DNA of 33,743 nucleotides from Clostridia bacterium (GCA_017428025.1 JAFRRO010000045.1:1-33743), one strand, 5' to 3'; positions 7,335 through 14,583 are shown, counted from the first letter of the stretch. Notes: generated by a model not told the origin, from the sequence alone. Made by a program: numbers and translations.

Positions 7335-8516
7335 TTATGCGTTTGCCATGCGGTAGATGTTCGCCATGTCCGCTTCGTACAGCTTCATGGCGCTGCCGAC
7401 CTTGCCGCCGGTTGCGACGGCGCAGTTGTGCGCAAGCAGCAGAATGTCATCTTCGTTCGGATGAACGCCGAGTTCTCTGAGGTTTGTCGGCATGCCGATC
7501 GAACGGAAGAAGTCCTCCATCGCCGCGATGCCTTTTAGAGCCGTTTCTTCGTCGCTTGCCTGCGGCGCGACGCCCATCACGTTCGTCGCAAAGCGCACAA
7601 AGCGGGGCAGACAGTTCTTGTACACATACCGCGCCCAGCTTCCCCAGACCGCGGTGAGCCCCGCGCCGTGCGTCACGTCGTACAGCGCGCCGAGCTCGTG
7701 CTCGAGCCGGTGCGACGCAAAGTCGTTGCCGTCGTTGCCGCAGCCGGTCAGACCGTTGTGCGAGAGCGAACCCGCCCACATGATCTCCGCGCGGGCTTCA
7801 TAATTTTCGGGATCGTCGCGCAGCACGGCTGCATAGCGCATGACCGTGCGCAGAAGTCCCTCGGCGATAGCGTCGGTCAGCTCCAGCTTCGGTCCCTGCA
7901 CAAAATAGCGCTCCATCGTGTGCATCAGGATGTCCGAGCAGCCCGCCGCCGTCTGATAGGCGGGCAGCGTTGCGGTCAGCGCCGGATTCATCACGGCGAA
8001 CTTCGGACGGCACAGGTCGGAGTTGCAGCCGCGCTTCTTGTCCTCGTAGGAAATGACGCTGCTGTCGCTCATCTCGCTGCCGCTTGCCGCGATCGTCAGC
8101 ACCGTGCCGACCGGCAGGCAGGCCTTCGGCGCGCGGGTGTGCTCGTAGAGCTCTTTGACGTCGTATTCCGGCTCCGCCAGCGCATAGGCGATCGCCTTCG
8201 CGGAGTCGATGACCGATCCGCCGCCCACGGCAAGCAGGAAGTCCACGCCGTTCGCCTTCGCAAGCGCGACGCCCTCATAGACCTTTTCAAGCCGCGGGTT
8301 CGGCACCACGCCGCCGAGCTCGACATGGCGTACGCCCGCTTCGTCCAGAGACGCCTTGACACGGTCCAGAAGTCCCGAGCGCACGACGCTGCCGCCGCCG
8401 TAGTGAATCAGTGCGCAGGTGCCGCCGAACGCCTTGACGAGCGCGCCGGTCTTCGCTTCCGCATCGTGTCCGAACACGACCTTGGTGGGGGTATAAAGCG
8501 TAAAATCTCCGTTCAT
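7335..8516 (-). CDS. Iron-containing alcohol dehydrogenase (butanol dehydrogenase type)
   Basis: A 393-residue group III alcohol dehydrogenase that reduces aldehydes to alcohols with NAD(P)H in fermentation. Visible marks are the cofactor motif AVGGGSVIDSAKAIA, the ASGSEMSDSSVIS segment, and the metal site in DILMHTMERYF with later His residues in ASHRLEHELGALYDVTHGAGL. These match clostridial BdhA/YqhD-like enzymes. Length is normal (380-400). The start is ATG at 8516 with GGAGG just upstream; an 11-residue extension to 8546 would overlap the -10 and is rejected. Substrate range (butanal, other aldehydes) is not set by sequence. Confidence 0.93.
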   Translation of the reverse strand: MNGDFTLYTPTKVVFGHDAEAKTGALVKAFGGTCALIHYGGGSVVRSGLLDRVKASLDEAGVRHVELGGVVPNPRLEKVYEGVALAKANGVDFLLAVGGGSVIDSAKAIAYALAEPEYDVKELYEHTRAPKACLPVGTVLTIAASGSEMSDSSVISYEDKKRGCNSDLCRPKFAVMNPALTATLPAYQTAAGCSDILMHTMERYFVQGPKLELTDAIAEGLLRTVMRYAAVLRDDPENYEARAEIMWAGSLSHNGLTGCGNDGNDFASHRLEHELGALYDVTHGAGLTAVWGSWARYVYKNCLPRFVRFATNVMGVAPQASDEETALKGIAAMEDFFRSIGMPTNLRELGVHPNEDDILLLAHNCAVATGGKVGSAMKLYEADMANIYRMANA

Positions 8517-8544
8517 AACAGCCTCCGTTTGTTTTGATGGTACC

Positions 8545-8573
8545 ATTATACAATAAAAGTACCGCGTTTGGAA
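8545..8573 (-). promoter_or_regulatory. Probable promoter of the alcohol dehydrogenase gene
   Basis: Minus-strand TTCCAA (revcomp of 8568-8573), 17-bp spacer, perfect TATAAT (revcomp of 8545-8550). Confidence 0.6.
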
Positions 8574-8623
8574 GCGAATTTTGCAACCTTTCGGCGGTTT
8601 TGAACGTCTTATTTATAAGGGGA

Positions 8624-8653
8624 TGGACAAGCGCGCGCGGTTTCATGTATAAT
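8624..8653 (+). promoter_or_regulatory. Probable promoter of the MtnA-like gene
   Basis: TGGACA (8624-8629), 18-bp spacer, TATAAT (8648-8653), 31 bases before the ATG at 8684. Confidence 0.6.
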
Positions 8654-8683
8654 AGCGGCAGAAACCCTGAAAGGACGACGCCG

Positions 8684-9745
8684 ATGGAACGACCGGACAC
8701 GGGGCTTGCTTTCATGCTCCGATATGAGAACATCGCCTGGTACGAGGACGGCGCGGTGCGCATACTGGACCGCCGCTGCTATCCGCGCACGGTGTCGTTT
8801 GTGACCTGCCGAAGTTATCGCGAGGTTGCGCAGGCGATCGCCGACATGGTGACGCAGAGCGCCGGTCCGTATCCCGCGGCGGCGATGGGCATGGCGCTTG
8901 CGGCGTACGAGTGCCGCAATCGGACGGAAGCCGAACAGCGCGCGTATCTCAGCGAAGCCGCAGACTGCCTTACGCACGCGCGGCCCACGACGGCAAGGCG
9001 CATGGCGCGCATCTGCGAACAGATGACGGAAGCCGCCGAAATCGCATGGGCGTCCGGAACGGACGCCGCCGAGGCGATCAAAGCCCGCGCGATCGAGGCG
9101 AACGACAGCCGCTACCGGAAGATTGCAAGGATCGCGGAGCATCTTGTCGGGCGGTTCCCGGATCACGGCACGATCCTGACGCAGTGCTTTGCGGAGACGA
9201 TCGTCGGCATGATGCTTAAGGAGGCGAGGGCGAAGGGCAAGGACCTCCGCATCTTCTGCCCCGAAACGCGTCCGTATTTTCAGGGCGCGCGGCTCACCGC
9301 CACGGTCTGCTGCGAGATGGGATTCGACGTCACGGTCATCACGGACAACATGCCCGCGTTCGTGATGCAGCACGAACACGTGGACGTGTTCACCTCGGCG
9401 GCGGACGCGATCTGCATGGACGGACACGTCGTCAACAAGGTCGGCACGTTTCAGATCGCGATCGCGGCGAATCATCTCGGCGTTCCGTACTACGTGACCG
9501 GCGCGCCGGATCTCGTGCATCCGACGGTCGACACGGTCCGCATCGAGTTCCGGGATCCGCGCTTCGTGCTCGAAGCGATGGGGCAGAAGACCGCTTGCGA
9601 CGGCGTCAAGGGCTATTATCCGGCGTTCGACATCACGCCGCCGGAGCTTGTAACGGGCGTGGTCACGGATCGGGGCATCTTCGATCCGAAGGACCTTTGG
9701 CGCTATGCCGAGGGCGGCATGGACGCTTACGAAGTGACAGTTTAG
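8684..9745 (+). CDS. MtnA-like aldose-phosphate isomerase (eIF-2B alpha/beta/delta family)
   Basis: A 353-residue protein of the family that includes S-methyl-5-thioribose-1-phosphate isomerase (MtnA) and ribose-1,5-bisphosphate isomerase. The phosphosugar site FCPETRPYFQGARLTA (residues 191-206) is clear. Both catalytic residues of MtnA have counterparts: Cys168 (ILTQCFAET) and Asp241 (AADAI), followed by VVNKVGTFQIA. It is therefore likely an active isomerase converting an aldose 1-phosphate to a ketose 1-phosphate. No other methionine-salvage gene (mtnK, mtnB, mtnD) is nearby, so the true substrate, methylthioribose or another pentose phosphate, is open. The start is ATG at 8684 with AAAGGA upstream. 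The next gene follows after 13 bases. Confidence 0.8.
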   Translation: MERPDTGLAFMLRYENIAWYEDGAVRILDRRCYPRTVSFVTCRSYREVAQAIADMVTQSAGPYPAAAMGMALAAYECRNRTEAEQRAYLSEAADCLTHARPTTARRMARICEQMTEAAEIAWASGTDAAEAIKARAIEANDSRYRKIARIAEHLVGRFPDHGTILTQCFAETIVGMMLKEARAKGKDLRIFCPETRPYFQGARLTATVCCEMGFDVTVITDNMPAFVMQHEHVDVFTSAADAICMDGHVVNKVGTFQIAIAANHLGVPYYVTGAPDLVHPTVDTVRIEFRDPRFVLEAMGQKTACDGVKGYYPAFDITPPELVTGVVTDRGIFDPKDLWRYAEGGMDAYEVTV

Positions 9746-9758
9746 GGAGGACAATACG

Positions 9759-10097
9759 ATGACATTCAACGTGTACGAACAGTATTTTGCGGCGGAGTGC
9801 GTGGCGAACGGCATCATCCGTCACGCGGCGCTGGTGATGATGAAGGTCACAAGCGAGAAGAAGCACGTGCGCTATGACGCGGCGGTCACCTTCTTCCCGC
9901 ACATCGACGAGAACGATTTTGCGGTGTCCTACGACGCGTATTACGAGGACATCCTCTACGAAGCGCCGGGCAGACGCTCGAAAAAGCGCGAGGAGATCCT
10001 CCTCGAAACCCTGCGCGAGGATATCGAAGTCCTGTGCAAACGCGCGAACGCCGTGATCTTCTGGGACAGGCCGCTGCGTCCCGCGCGGCGCGGATAA
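9759..10097 (+). CDS. Uncharacterised 112-residue protein downstream of the MtnA-like gene
   Basis: I do not recognise this protein. It is soluble, without signal peptide, membrane span or cysteine clusters, and has an acidic, Tyr-rich centre (DENDFAVSYDAYYEDILYEA) and a basic C-terminus (RPLRPARRG). It has an excellent ribosome site (AGGGAGG) and follows the MtnA-like gene after 13 bases, so the two are almost certainly cotranscribed, then terminated at 10114-10137. Codon use is like its neighbours. Its partner suggests a link to phosphosugar handling, but nothing in the protein itself shows that. Confidence 0.75.
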   Translation: MTFNVYEQYFAAECVANGIIRHAALVMMKVTSEKKHVRYDAAVTFFPHIDENDFAVSYDAYYEDILYEAPGRRSKKREEILLETLREDIEVLCKRANAVIFWDRPLRPARRG

Positions 10098-10113
10098 ACT
10101 GCGACGCACCTTG

Positions 10114-10137
10114 CCCTCCGGAGACCGGAGGGTTTTT
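10114..10137 (+). terminator. Terminator of the MtnA-like/112-residue unit
   Basis: CCCTCCGG, loop AGA, CCGGAGGG, then five T. Confidence 0.9.
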
Positions 10138-10188
10138 CATGCGAAAGCGGCAAAAATGATATATTTTCCGAAATCCGCAAAAACCCGC

Positions 10189-10215
10189 AACCTTTCCGGC
10201 TGCGGCAGGGTATTT
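10189..10215 (+). promoter_or_regulatory. Possible ECF-sigma promoter of the cystatin-like lipoprotein gene
   Basis: AACCTTTC (10189-10196), 12 bases, GGTATTT (10209-10215). The AAC core at the -35 place is typical of extracytoplasmic-function sigma factors. The same AACCTTTC with the same 12-base spacing precedes the other large lipoprotein gene (16270-16298). A weak sigma-A alternative (TTCATG, 18 bp, TATATT) lies upstream near 10137-10166. Confidence 0.4.
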
Positions 10216-10253
10216 GGGTAGAAAACGAAAGCAACGAAAGGGAATCAACAATC

Positions 10254-11030
10254 ATGAAACAGTTTTTTGCAATTCTCATCGCAGCGCTGCTGCTGCTTGC
10301 AGTCGGATGTGCACAGAAGCCCTCGATCGACGGACCGGATCCGGACGCAAAGCCGGTAACGGAGGGAACGACCGGGGAACAAGGCGACATCGAACTGCCG
10401 GAGATCGGCGGCGACATGCCGGTTGTCGGCGGATGGAAGATCATCGGCGAGGGCAGGGCACAGCTGCCCGAGGAAGCCGAACAGGCGTTCAGAACCGTGA
10501 CGGAAAAGCTGCTCGGCGCAACCTACGTGCCGGTCGCCTATCTCGGTTCGCAGATCGTCGCGGGCATGAACTACGCGATCCTCTGCACCCGCACGCTCGT
10601 GACGGCGAATCCGGTGACCGATCTTGCGGTGATCACGGTCTATGTGGACCTCGAAGGCAACGCGGAGCTTTTGAACATTGCGGACTTCGACCTCGGCGCC
10701 TATGCGCAGGCGGAGGACGCGGGCGCGCCGGAACTGCTCGACGGCGGCTGGCAGGCGCCGGAATCCGCAGAGGCGATGGATGCGATGCCGCAGGAAGCGG
10801 CGACGGCGTACGCCAAGGCTCTTGAAGGGTTTGTCGGCAACAATCTGACGCCGGTTGCGCTGCTCGGCACGCAGCTGGTTGCGGGCACGAACTACGCATT
10901 CCTCTGCCACAGCTCGCTCGTCACGCTCGAGCCGGTCGTCTCGATGCAGGTCGTCGTCATCTATGCGGACCTTTCGGGCAACGCGACAATCACGAACATC
11001 GTCACCGTCAATCCGGCGGATTTCAATTAA
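10254..11030 (+). CDS. Lipoprotein with two tandem cystatin-like domains
   Basis: A 258-residue predicted lipoprotein: an N-terminal hydrophobic signal ends in a lipobox (AVGC, lipidated Cys19), followed by an acidic, Pro/Gly-rich linker. Two homologous domains follow, about residues 59-148 and 164-256. Each begins with GGW and has a central TPVA.LG.Q.VAG.NYA.LC segment: SQIVAGMNYAILC (residues 99-111) and TQLVAGTNYAFLC (206-218). This matches the cystatin QxVxG first-loop motif with its following strand, and the N-terminal Gly pair is also where cystatins have theirs. Known cystatins block papain-like cysteine proteases, so a surface protease inhibitor is a reasonable inference; a simple adhesive or binding fold is also possible. 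The ATG at 10254 follows AAAGGGAA. The gene stands alone with its own terminator. Confidence 0.82.
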   Translation: MKQFFAILIAALLLLAVGCAQKPSIDGPDPDAKPVTEGTTGEQGDIELPEIGGDMPVVGGWKIIGEGRAQLPEEAEQAFRTVTEKLLGATYVPVAYLGSQIVAGMNYAILCTRTLVTANPVTDLAVITVYVDLEGNAELLNIADFDLGAYAQAEDAGAPELLDGGWQAPESAEAMDAMPQEAATAYAKALEGFVGNNLTPVALLGTQLVAGTNYAFLCHSSLVTLEPVVSMQVVVIYADLSGNATITNIVTVNPADFN

Positions 11031-11040
11031 GCATCGCTTT

Positions 11041-11076
11041 CGGTCGGTTGAATTGCTTTCAACCGACCGGTTTTTT
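11041..11076 (+). terminator. Terminator of the cystatin-like lipoprotein gene
   Basis: A 12-bp stem (CGGTCGGTTGAA with TTCAACCGACCG) and six T, 11 bases past the stop codon. Confidence 0.92.
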
Positions 11077-11134
11077 CCTTCGAGGCAAACGTGCGTGCGT
11101 TTACAGCGCACTTGCGGCACCACAAGGATGACAG

Positions 11135-11165
11135 GGCTTTCGGTATTGCGCCGGAGGCCTTTTTT
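11135..11165 (+). terminator. Second terminator with no gene in front of it
   Basis: GGCTTTCGG, loop TATTGCG, CCGGAGGCC (two G-U pairs), then six T. It lies 58 bases past a strong terminator and just before the cobT promoter. No coding frame lies between; it may end a small RNA or act as insulation for the cob operon. Confidence 0.65.
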
Positions 11166-11167
11166 GA

Positions 11168-11197
11168 TTGACAGCGCTTGCGCTTGGGTGCTATCAT
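11168..11197 (+). promoter_or_regulatory. Promoter of the cob operon
   Basis: Perfect TTGACA (11168-11173), 18-bp spacer, TATCAT (11192-11197). The leader before the cobT ATG is only about 20 bases, so no cobalamin riboswitch can lie between promoter and gene. Confidence 0.72.
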
Positions 11198-11224
11198 GAA
11201 GCTATCATGGAGGCATGTGGGCAT

Positions 11225-12304
11225 ATGACGGAACGGAACGAAATCTTCGCGCGCTGGAACGCGAAAATCCCGCCGCAGGACGCGGAGGCGATGCGCCGCG
11301 CAAAGGCGCACTGGGACGGCATTGCCAAGCCGCTCTGCGGGCTCGGCAAGCTGGAAACGGCGATCGTCCGCATTGCGGGATGCACCGGCGACGAACACGT
11401 ATCGATCGAACCGCGCGCAGTCGCGGTGCTCTGCGCGGACAACGGCATCGTCAAAGAGGGCGTGACGCAGACGGACGCTTCGGTGACCGCCGTGATGGCG
11501 GGACGCATCAAAGAACACCGTTCCTCGGTGTGCCTCATGGCAAAAACGGCGCGCGCCGATGTGTTCGCCGTCGATCTCGGCATGCTGACGCGCGTGGAGG
11601 GCGTCCTCGATCTGCACGTTGCAAACGGCACGCAAAACATGGCGGAAGGTCCCGCCATGACCGAAGCCGAGGCGCTTGAGGCGATCGAAAACGGCGTCAG
11701 GCTTGCGGACCTGCTCGCCGAAAAGGGCTATCGCATCCTCGTCACCGGTGAAATGGGCATCGGCAACACCTCGACGTCGTCGGCGATCGCAGCCGTGCTG
11801 CTCGATCTTCCGGTCGAAACGGTCACCGGACGCGGCGCGGGGCTGTCCGACGAGGGACTATTGCGCAAGCGCGCGGCGATCCGCAAAGCGATCGAAATCA
11901 ACAGGCCCGATCCCTCCGACGCGTTTGACGTGCTGAGAAAGGTCGGCGGCTTCGACCTTGCGGGGCTTGCGGGGCTGTACATCGGCGCGGCGCTGCACCG
12001 GACCCCGGTGATCGTCGACGGGCTGCCGAGCTCGGTTGCGGCGCTCATCGCGTCGCGGCTTGTGCCGAACTGCGTCCTCGCCATGCTCGCAAGCCACTGC
12101 TCCGCGGAGCCGGTGGCAAAGGCGATCCTCTCTGAGCTCGGGATCGACGCGATCCTGTTTGCCGATATGAAGCTCGGCGAGGGCACCGGCGCGGTGTGTC
12201 TGCTGCCGCTTCTGGACGCGGCGCTTGCGGTGTACTGCGATTCCGTCTCGTTTGCGGAAACCGGCATTGCGCCGTACGTGCCGCAGAAGGGGGACAAGCG
12301 ATGA
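11225..12304 (+). CDS. cobT: Nicotinate-nucleotide--dimethylbenzimidazole phosphoribosyltransferase
   Basis: CobT transfers the phosphoribosyl group of nicotinate mononucleotide to a benzimidazole-type base, giving the alpha-ribazole phosphate that becomes the lower ligand of cobalamin. The protein has 359 residues, as usual. Diagnostic segments are VAVLCADNGIVKEGVTQ, TGEMGIGNTSTSSAI, TGRGAGLSDEGL and KLGEGTGAV; the last holds the catalytic Glu. Start chosen at ATG 11225, with GGAGG at 11209-11213; earlier starts overlap the promoter. It is first in a tightly packed operon: its stop overlaps the cobU start by four bases (ATGA). Which base is used as lower ligand cannot be told. Confidence 0.95.
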   Translation: MTERNEIFARWNAKIPPQDAEAMRRAKAHWDGIAKPLCGLGKLETAIVRIAGCTGDEHVSIEPRAVAVLCADNGIVKEGVTQTDASVTAVMAGRIKEHRSSVCLMAKTARADVFAVDLGMLTRVEGVLDLHVANGTQNMAEGPAMTEAEALEAIENGVRLADLLAEKGYRILVTGEMGIGNTSTSSAIAAVLLDLPVETVTGRGAGLSDEGLLRKRAAIRKAIEINRPDPSDAFDVLRKVGGFDLAGLAGLYIGAALHRTPVIVDGLPSSVAALIASRLVPNCVLAMLASHCSAEPVAKAILSELGIDAILFADMKLGEGTGAVCLLPLLDAALAVYCDSVSFAETGIAPYVPQKGDKR

Positions 12305-12825
12305 TGATTCTTCTGACCGGCGGCGCGTCGAACGGCAAGAGCACGTTCGGCGAATCGCTCTGCCTGCAGGCGGACGGACCGCGATACTATCTCGCCGCCA
12401 TGCAGCCGTACGGACCGGAGGGCGAGGCGCGGATTGCACGGCACCGGAAGCTGCGCGAGGGCAAGGGCTTTACGACGATCGAACGCTATACGGATTACGC
12501 GTCGCTCGTTCTGCCCGCGCGCGGGACGGCGCTTCTCGAATGCATCGCCAACCTCACCGCCAACGAGATGTTCGACGAAACGGGCGAAATGACCGATCCC
12601 GTCGAAACCGTACTTGCGGGCGTCGACGCGCTGCGCGCGCAGTGCGACCGGCTGATCGTGATCACCAACGACGTCGGCTCGGACGGATGCGGCTATCCGC
12701 CGGAGACCGAAGCGTATGTCAAAGCACTCGGGCGCATCAACGCCGCGCTGGCGGCGCGCGCCGATACGGTCTGCGAACTGGTCGCGGGCATTCCGATTCT
12801 GCTGAAAGGAGCGCTGCCGCAATGA
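12301..12825 (+). CDS. cobU: Adenosylcobinamide kinase/guanylyltransferase, CobU (main copy)
   Basis: CobU phosphorylates adenosylcobinamide and then attaches GMP, giving adenosylcobinamide-GDP. The 174-residue protein has the P-loop GGASNGKST (residues 7-15), the RIARHRKLR segment with the His that carries GMP in the known enzyme, and LLECIANLTANEMF. The usual NEVGxGIVPxxxxxRxFRDxxG motif is altered to NDVGSDGCGYPPETEAYVKALG, lacking the conserved Ile-Val-Pro and both Arg. The C-terminal VAGIPILLKG is normal. Since a second CobU-like protein in the same operon keeps the lost motif, the two may share the work. The stop overlaps the cobS start by four bases. Confidence 0.88.
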   Translation: MMILLTGGASNGKSTFGESLCLQADGPRYYLAAMQPYGPEGEARIARHRKLREGKGFTTIERYTDYASLVLPARGTALLECIANLTANEMFDETGEMTDPVETVLAGVDALRAQCDRLIVITNDVGSDGCGYPPETEAYVKALGRINAALAARADTVCELVAGIPILLKGALPQ

Positions 12826-13601
12826 AAGCGTTATGGACGGCGGTCGTCGCCGCATTCTCCACCTTTTCCGTGCTGCCAACGCCGCGCATTGCGTGGGACC
12901 GGTACAGCCTCAAAGGCGTGCTCTGCGCGCTGCCGCTGGTCGGCGTTCTGATCGGCGGGCTCTGCTGCCTGTATTTCTGGCTTTCGGAGCTTTTAAAGCT
13001 TCCCGCGGTTCTTTCGGCGGCGATCCTGACCGTGCTGCCGGTCGCAATCTCCGGCGGCATCCACATGGACGGCTTTGCGGACACGGTCGACGCGCTTGCA
13101 AGCCACGCGGACGCCGAAAAGAAGCGCGCGATCCTCAAGGATCCGCACGCGGGCGCGTTTGCGATCCTCGGCGTCGGCTGTTATCTGCTGCTGTTCTTCG
13201 GACTCACGGCGGCGCTGCCGCTTTCGTGGAAGACGGTCGGGCTTTTCGGGATCGTTCAGGTGCTTTCGCGCGCGTCGGGCGCGCTTGCGGGCGCGGTTCT
13301 GGAGCCCTACAACAAAGAGGGCATGCTCAAGACCTTCCGCGACGCGTCTTCGCGCGCGTCGGTCGCCGTTCTGACCGGCTGGATCGTGCTTGCGCTTATC
13401 GGCGCGGCGCTTCTTGATCCGCTGTCGGCGGGGCTGATGCTGCTTGCGGGCGTTTGCGTGTTCTTCCATGTGAAGCGCACGGCGCAAAAACAGTTTTCCG
13501 GCATGTCGGGCGATCTGGCGGGGTACTGCATCTCGCTTTCGGCGATCGCCATGCTGCTCGGATTGGTACTTTCGGAAAGGATCGGTTCGTTATGGTTCTG
13601 A
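12822..13601 (+). CDS. cobS: Adenosylcobinamide-GDP ribazoletransferase (cobalamin synthase)
   Basis: CobS is the membrane enzyme that joins adenosylcobinamide-GDP to alpha-ribazole (or its phosphate), finishing the cobalamin skeleton. The 259-residue protein has about six to seven hydrophobic segments and the family signature GGIHMDGFADTVDALAS, followed by AEKKRAILKDPHAGAFA, which match the DGLADT...ILKDSxxGxxG metal-binding pattern. Length is normal. The start is ATG at 12822 with GAAAGGAG upstream. It is flanked by the two CobU genes, overlapping each, so all are translated from one message. Confidence 0.94.
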   Translation: MKALWTAVVAAFSTFSVLPTPRIAWDRYSLKGVLCALPLVGVLIGGLCCLYFWLSELLKLPAVLSAAILTVLPVAISGGIHMDGFADTVDALASHADAEKKRAILKDPHAGAFAILGVGCYLLLFFGLTAALPLSWKTVGLFGIVQVLSRASGALAGAVLEPYNKEGMLKTFRDASSRASVAVLTGWIVLALIGAALLDPLSAGLMLLAGVCVFFHVKRTAQKQFSGMSGDLAGYCISLSAIAMLLGLVLSERIGSLWF

Positions 13602-13957
13602 TTTTGGGCGGCGTCGGCGCCGGAAAAACCGCATATGCGCGTTCTCTGGGCTACACCGACGCGGATTTTACAAGCGACGTTTCGGACGAAAAGCCGGTTC
13701 TCTGCAACCTCGAAGCGCTGGTGCGCCGCGATCCGGACGCCGCGGACGCGCTGTTTTTGCCGCTTCTTCAAAAGGAACTTGTGCTGTGCTGCGAGGTCGG
13801 CAGCGGCGTGATCCCGCTCGAGCGGACGGACCGCGCGTATCGCGAGGCGGTCGGTCGGCTGTGCGTGCGGCTTGCGAAGGAGGCAAGCGCGGTCGTGCGC
13901 GTCGTTGCGGGGATTCCGACGGCATTGAAGGGGGAACTGCCATGCGCGTTACGTTGA
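13592..13957 (+). CDS. Short CobU-like P-loop protein (second copy, 121 aa)
   Basis: A 121-residue protein that keeps the two ends of CobU: the P-loop GGVGAGKTAYARSLG and the C-terminal CEVGSGVIPLERTDRAYREA...VVAGIPTALKG. The central part with the GMP-carrying His (RIxxHR) and the LECIxNL motif is missing, making it about 50 residues shorter than usual. It thus keeps what the main CobU has lost, and lacks what that copy has kept. It may supply nucleotide binding or kinase activity, or work as a subunit with the other CobU. It overlaps cobS by 10 bases and cobC by 16. The reading frame is intact with normal codon use, so it is not decaying debris. Partial function or regulatory use remain possible. 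Confidence 0.75.
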   Translation: MVLILGGVGAGKTAYARSLGYTDADFTSDVSDEKPVLCNLEALVRRDPDAADALFLPLLQKELVLCCEVGSGVIPLERTDRAYREAVGRLCVRLAKEASAVVRVVAGIPTALKGELPCALR

Positions 13958-14517
13958 TTCGTCACGGCAAGACGGCGGGCAATCTCGACCGCCGCTATAC
14001 GGGCGTCACGGATGCGCCGCTCTGTCCCGCGGGCAGGGCGGAGGTCGAACGCGCAAAGAAGGACGAAGCGCTTGGGACCGTCTATGTTTCGCCGCTTATT
14101 CGAGCGCGCGAGACCGCGGCGATCCTGTTTCCGAACGCGGAGCAGATCGTCGTCGAGGACCTTCACGAGATGGATTTCGGCGATTTCGAGGGACGCACGG
14201 CGGACGAGATGGCAAACGATCCCGCCTACCGCGCGTGGGTGGAGGACGGCTGCCGCGGCGCCTGTCCGAACGGCGAATCGACGGAGAGTTTTCGCAAACG
14301 CGTCGTCGACGCGTTTGAAAAGACGCTGCAGACGGCGGACGGCGATCCCGTCTTTGTCGTGCACGGCGGCGTCATCATGTCGGTTTTCGGCGCGCTTGCC
14401 GAGCCGCCGCACGGTTTTTACGAATGGCAGGCGGAAAACCTGGGCGGCTTTTCCGCCGAGGTGCGCCGCACTTCTTCCGGCGTCGTCCTTTCGGATGTGC
14501 AGCCGGTGCAGTATTGA
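13942..14517 (+). CDS. cobC: Alpha-ribazole phosphatase, histidine phosphatase family
   Basis: A 191-residue histidine phosphatase. The catalytic RHGKT (residues 7-11), LIRARETA, the acid-base Glu region HEMDFGDFEG and the second His in FVVHGG are all visible. In this operon it most likely removes phosphate from alpha-ribazole 5'-phosphate (CobT product) or from cobalamin phosphate (CobS product). Phosphoglycerate-mutase-like members look alike, so the assignment rests mainly on operon position as last of the cob genes. The ATG at 13942 has AGGGGG upstream and overlaps the preceding gene by 16 bases. Confidence 0.88.
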   Translation: MRVTLIRHGKTAGNLDRRYTGVTDAPLCPAGRAEVERAKKDEALGTVYVSPLIRARETAAILFPNAEQIVVEDLHEMDFGDFEGRTADEMANDPAYRAWVEDGCRGACPNGESTESFRKRVVDAFEKTLQTADGDPVFVVHGGVIMSVFGALAEPPHGFYEWQAENLGGFSAEVRRTSSGVVLSDVQPVQY

Positions 14518-14564
14518 AAAACGGGACGTTCAGAAACCCCTCGGCAAAATCGCAACCAATAAGC

Positions 14565-14583
14565 CTTCCCCTCGAAGGGGAAG
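14565..14583. repeat. CTTCCCC hairpin, relative of the right-hand MITE
   Basis: CTTCCCC, inner TCGA region, GGGGAAG: a near-perfect palindrome. It differs by two bases in the centre from the hairpin at 32991-33010. It lies in the 146-base gap after cobC, without the MITE ends, and may be a fragment of the same repeat family. Confidence 0.55.

Noticed and set aside
11030..11225. Cobalamin riboswitch before cobT
   Set aside because: No B12-box-like sequence is seen, the promoter lies about 30 bases before the ATG, and the interval upstream holds two terminators in a space too short for the usual 200-base element.
13592..13957. Pseudogene remnant of cobU
   Set aside because: The frame is intact, overlaps both neighbours as operon genes do, and keeps the P-loop and the C-terminal motif.
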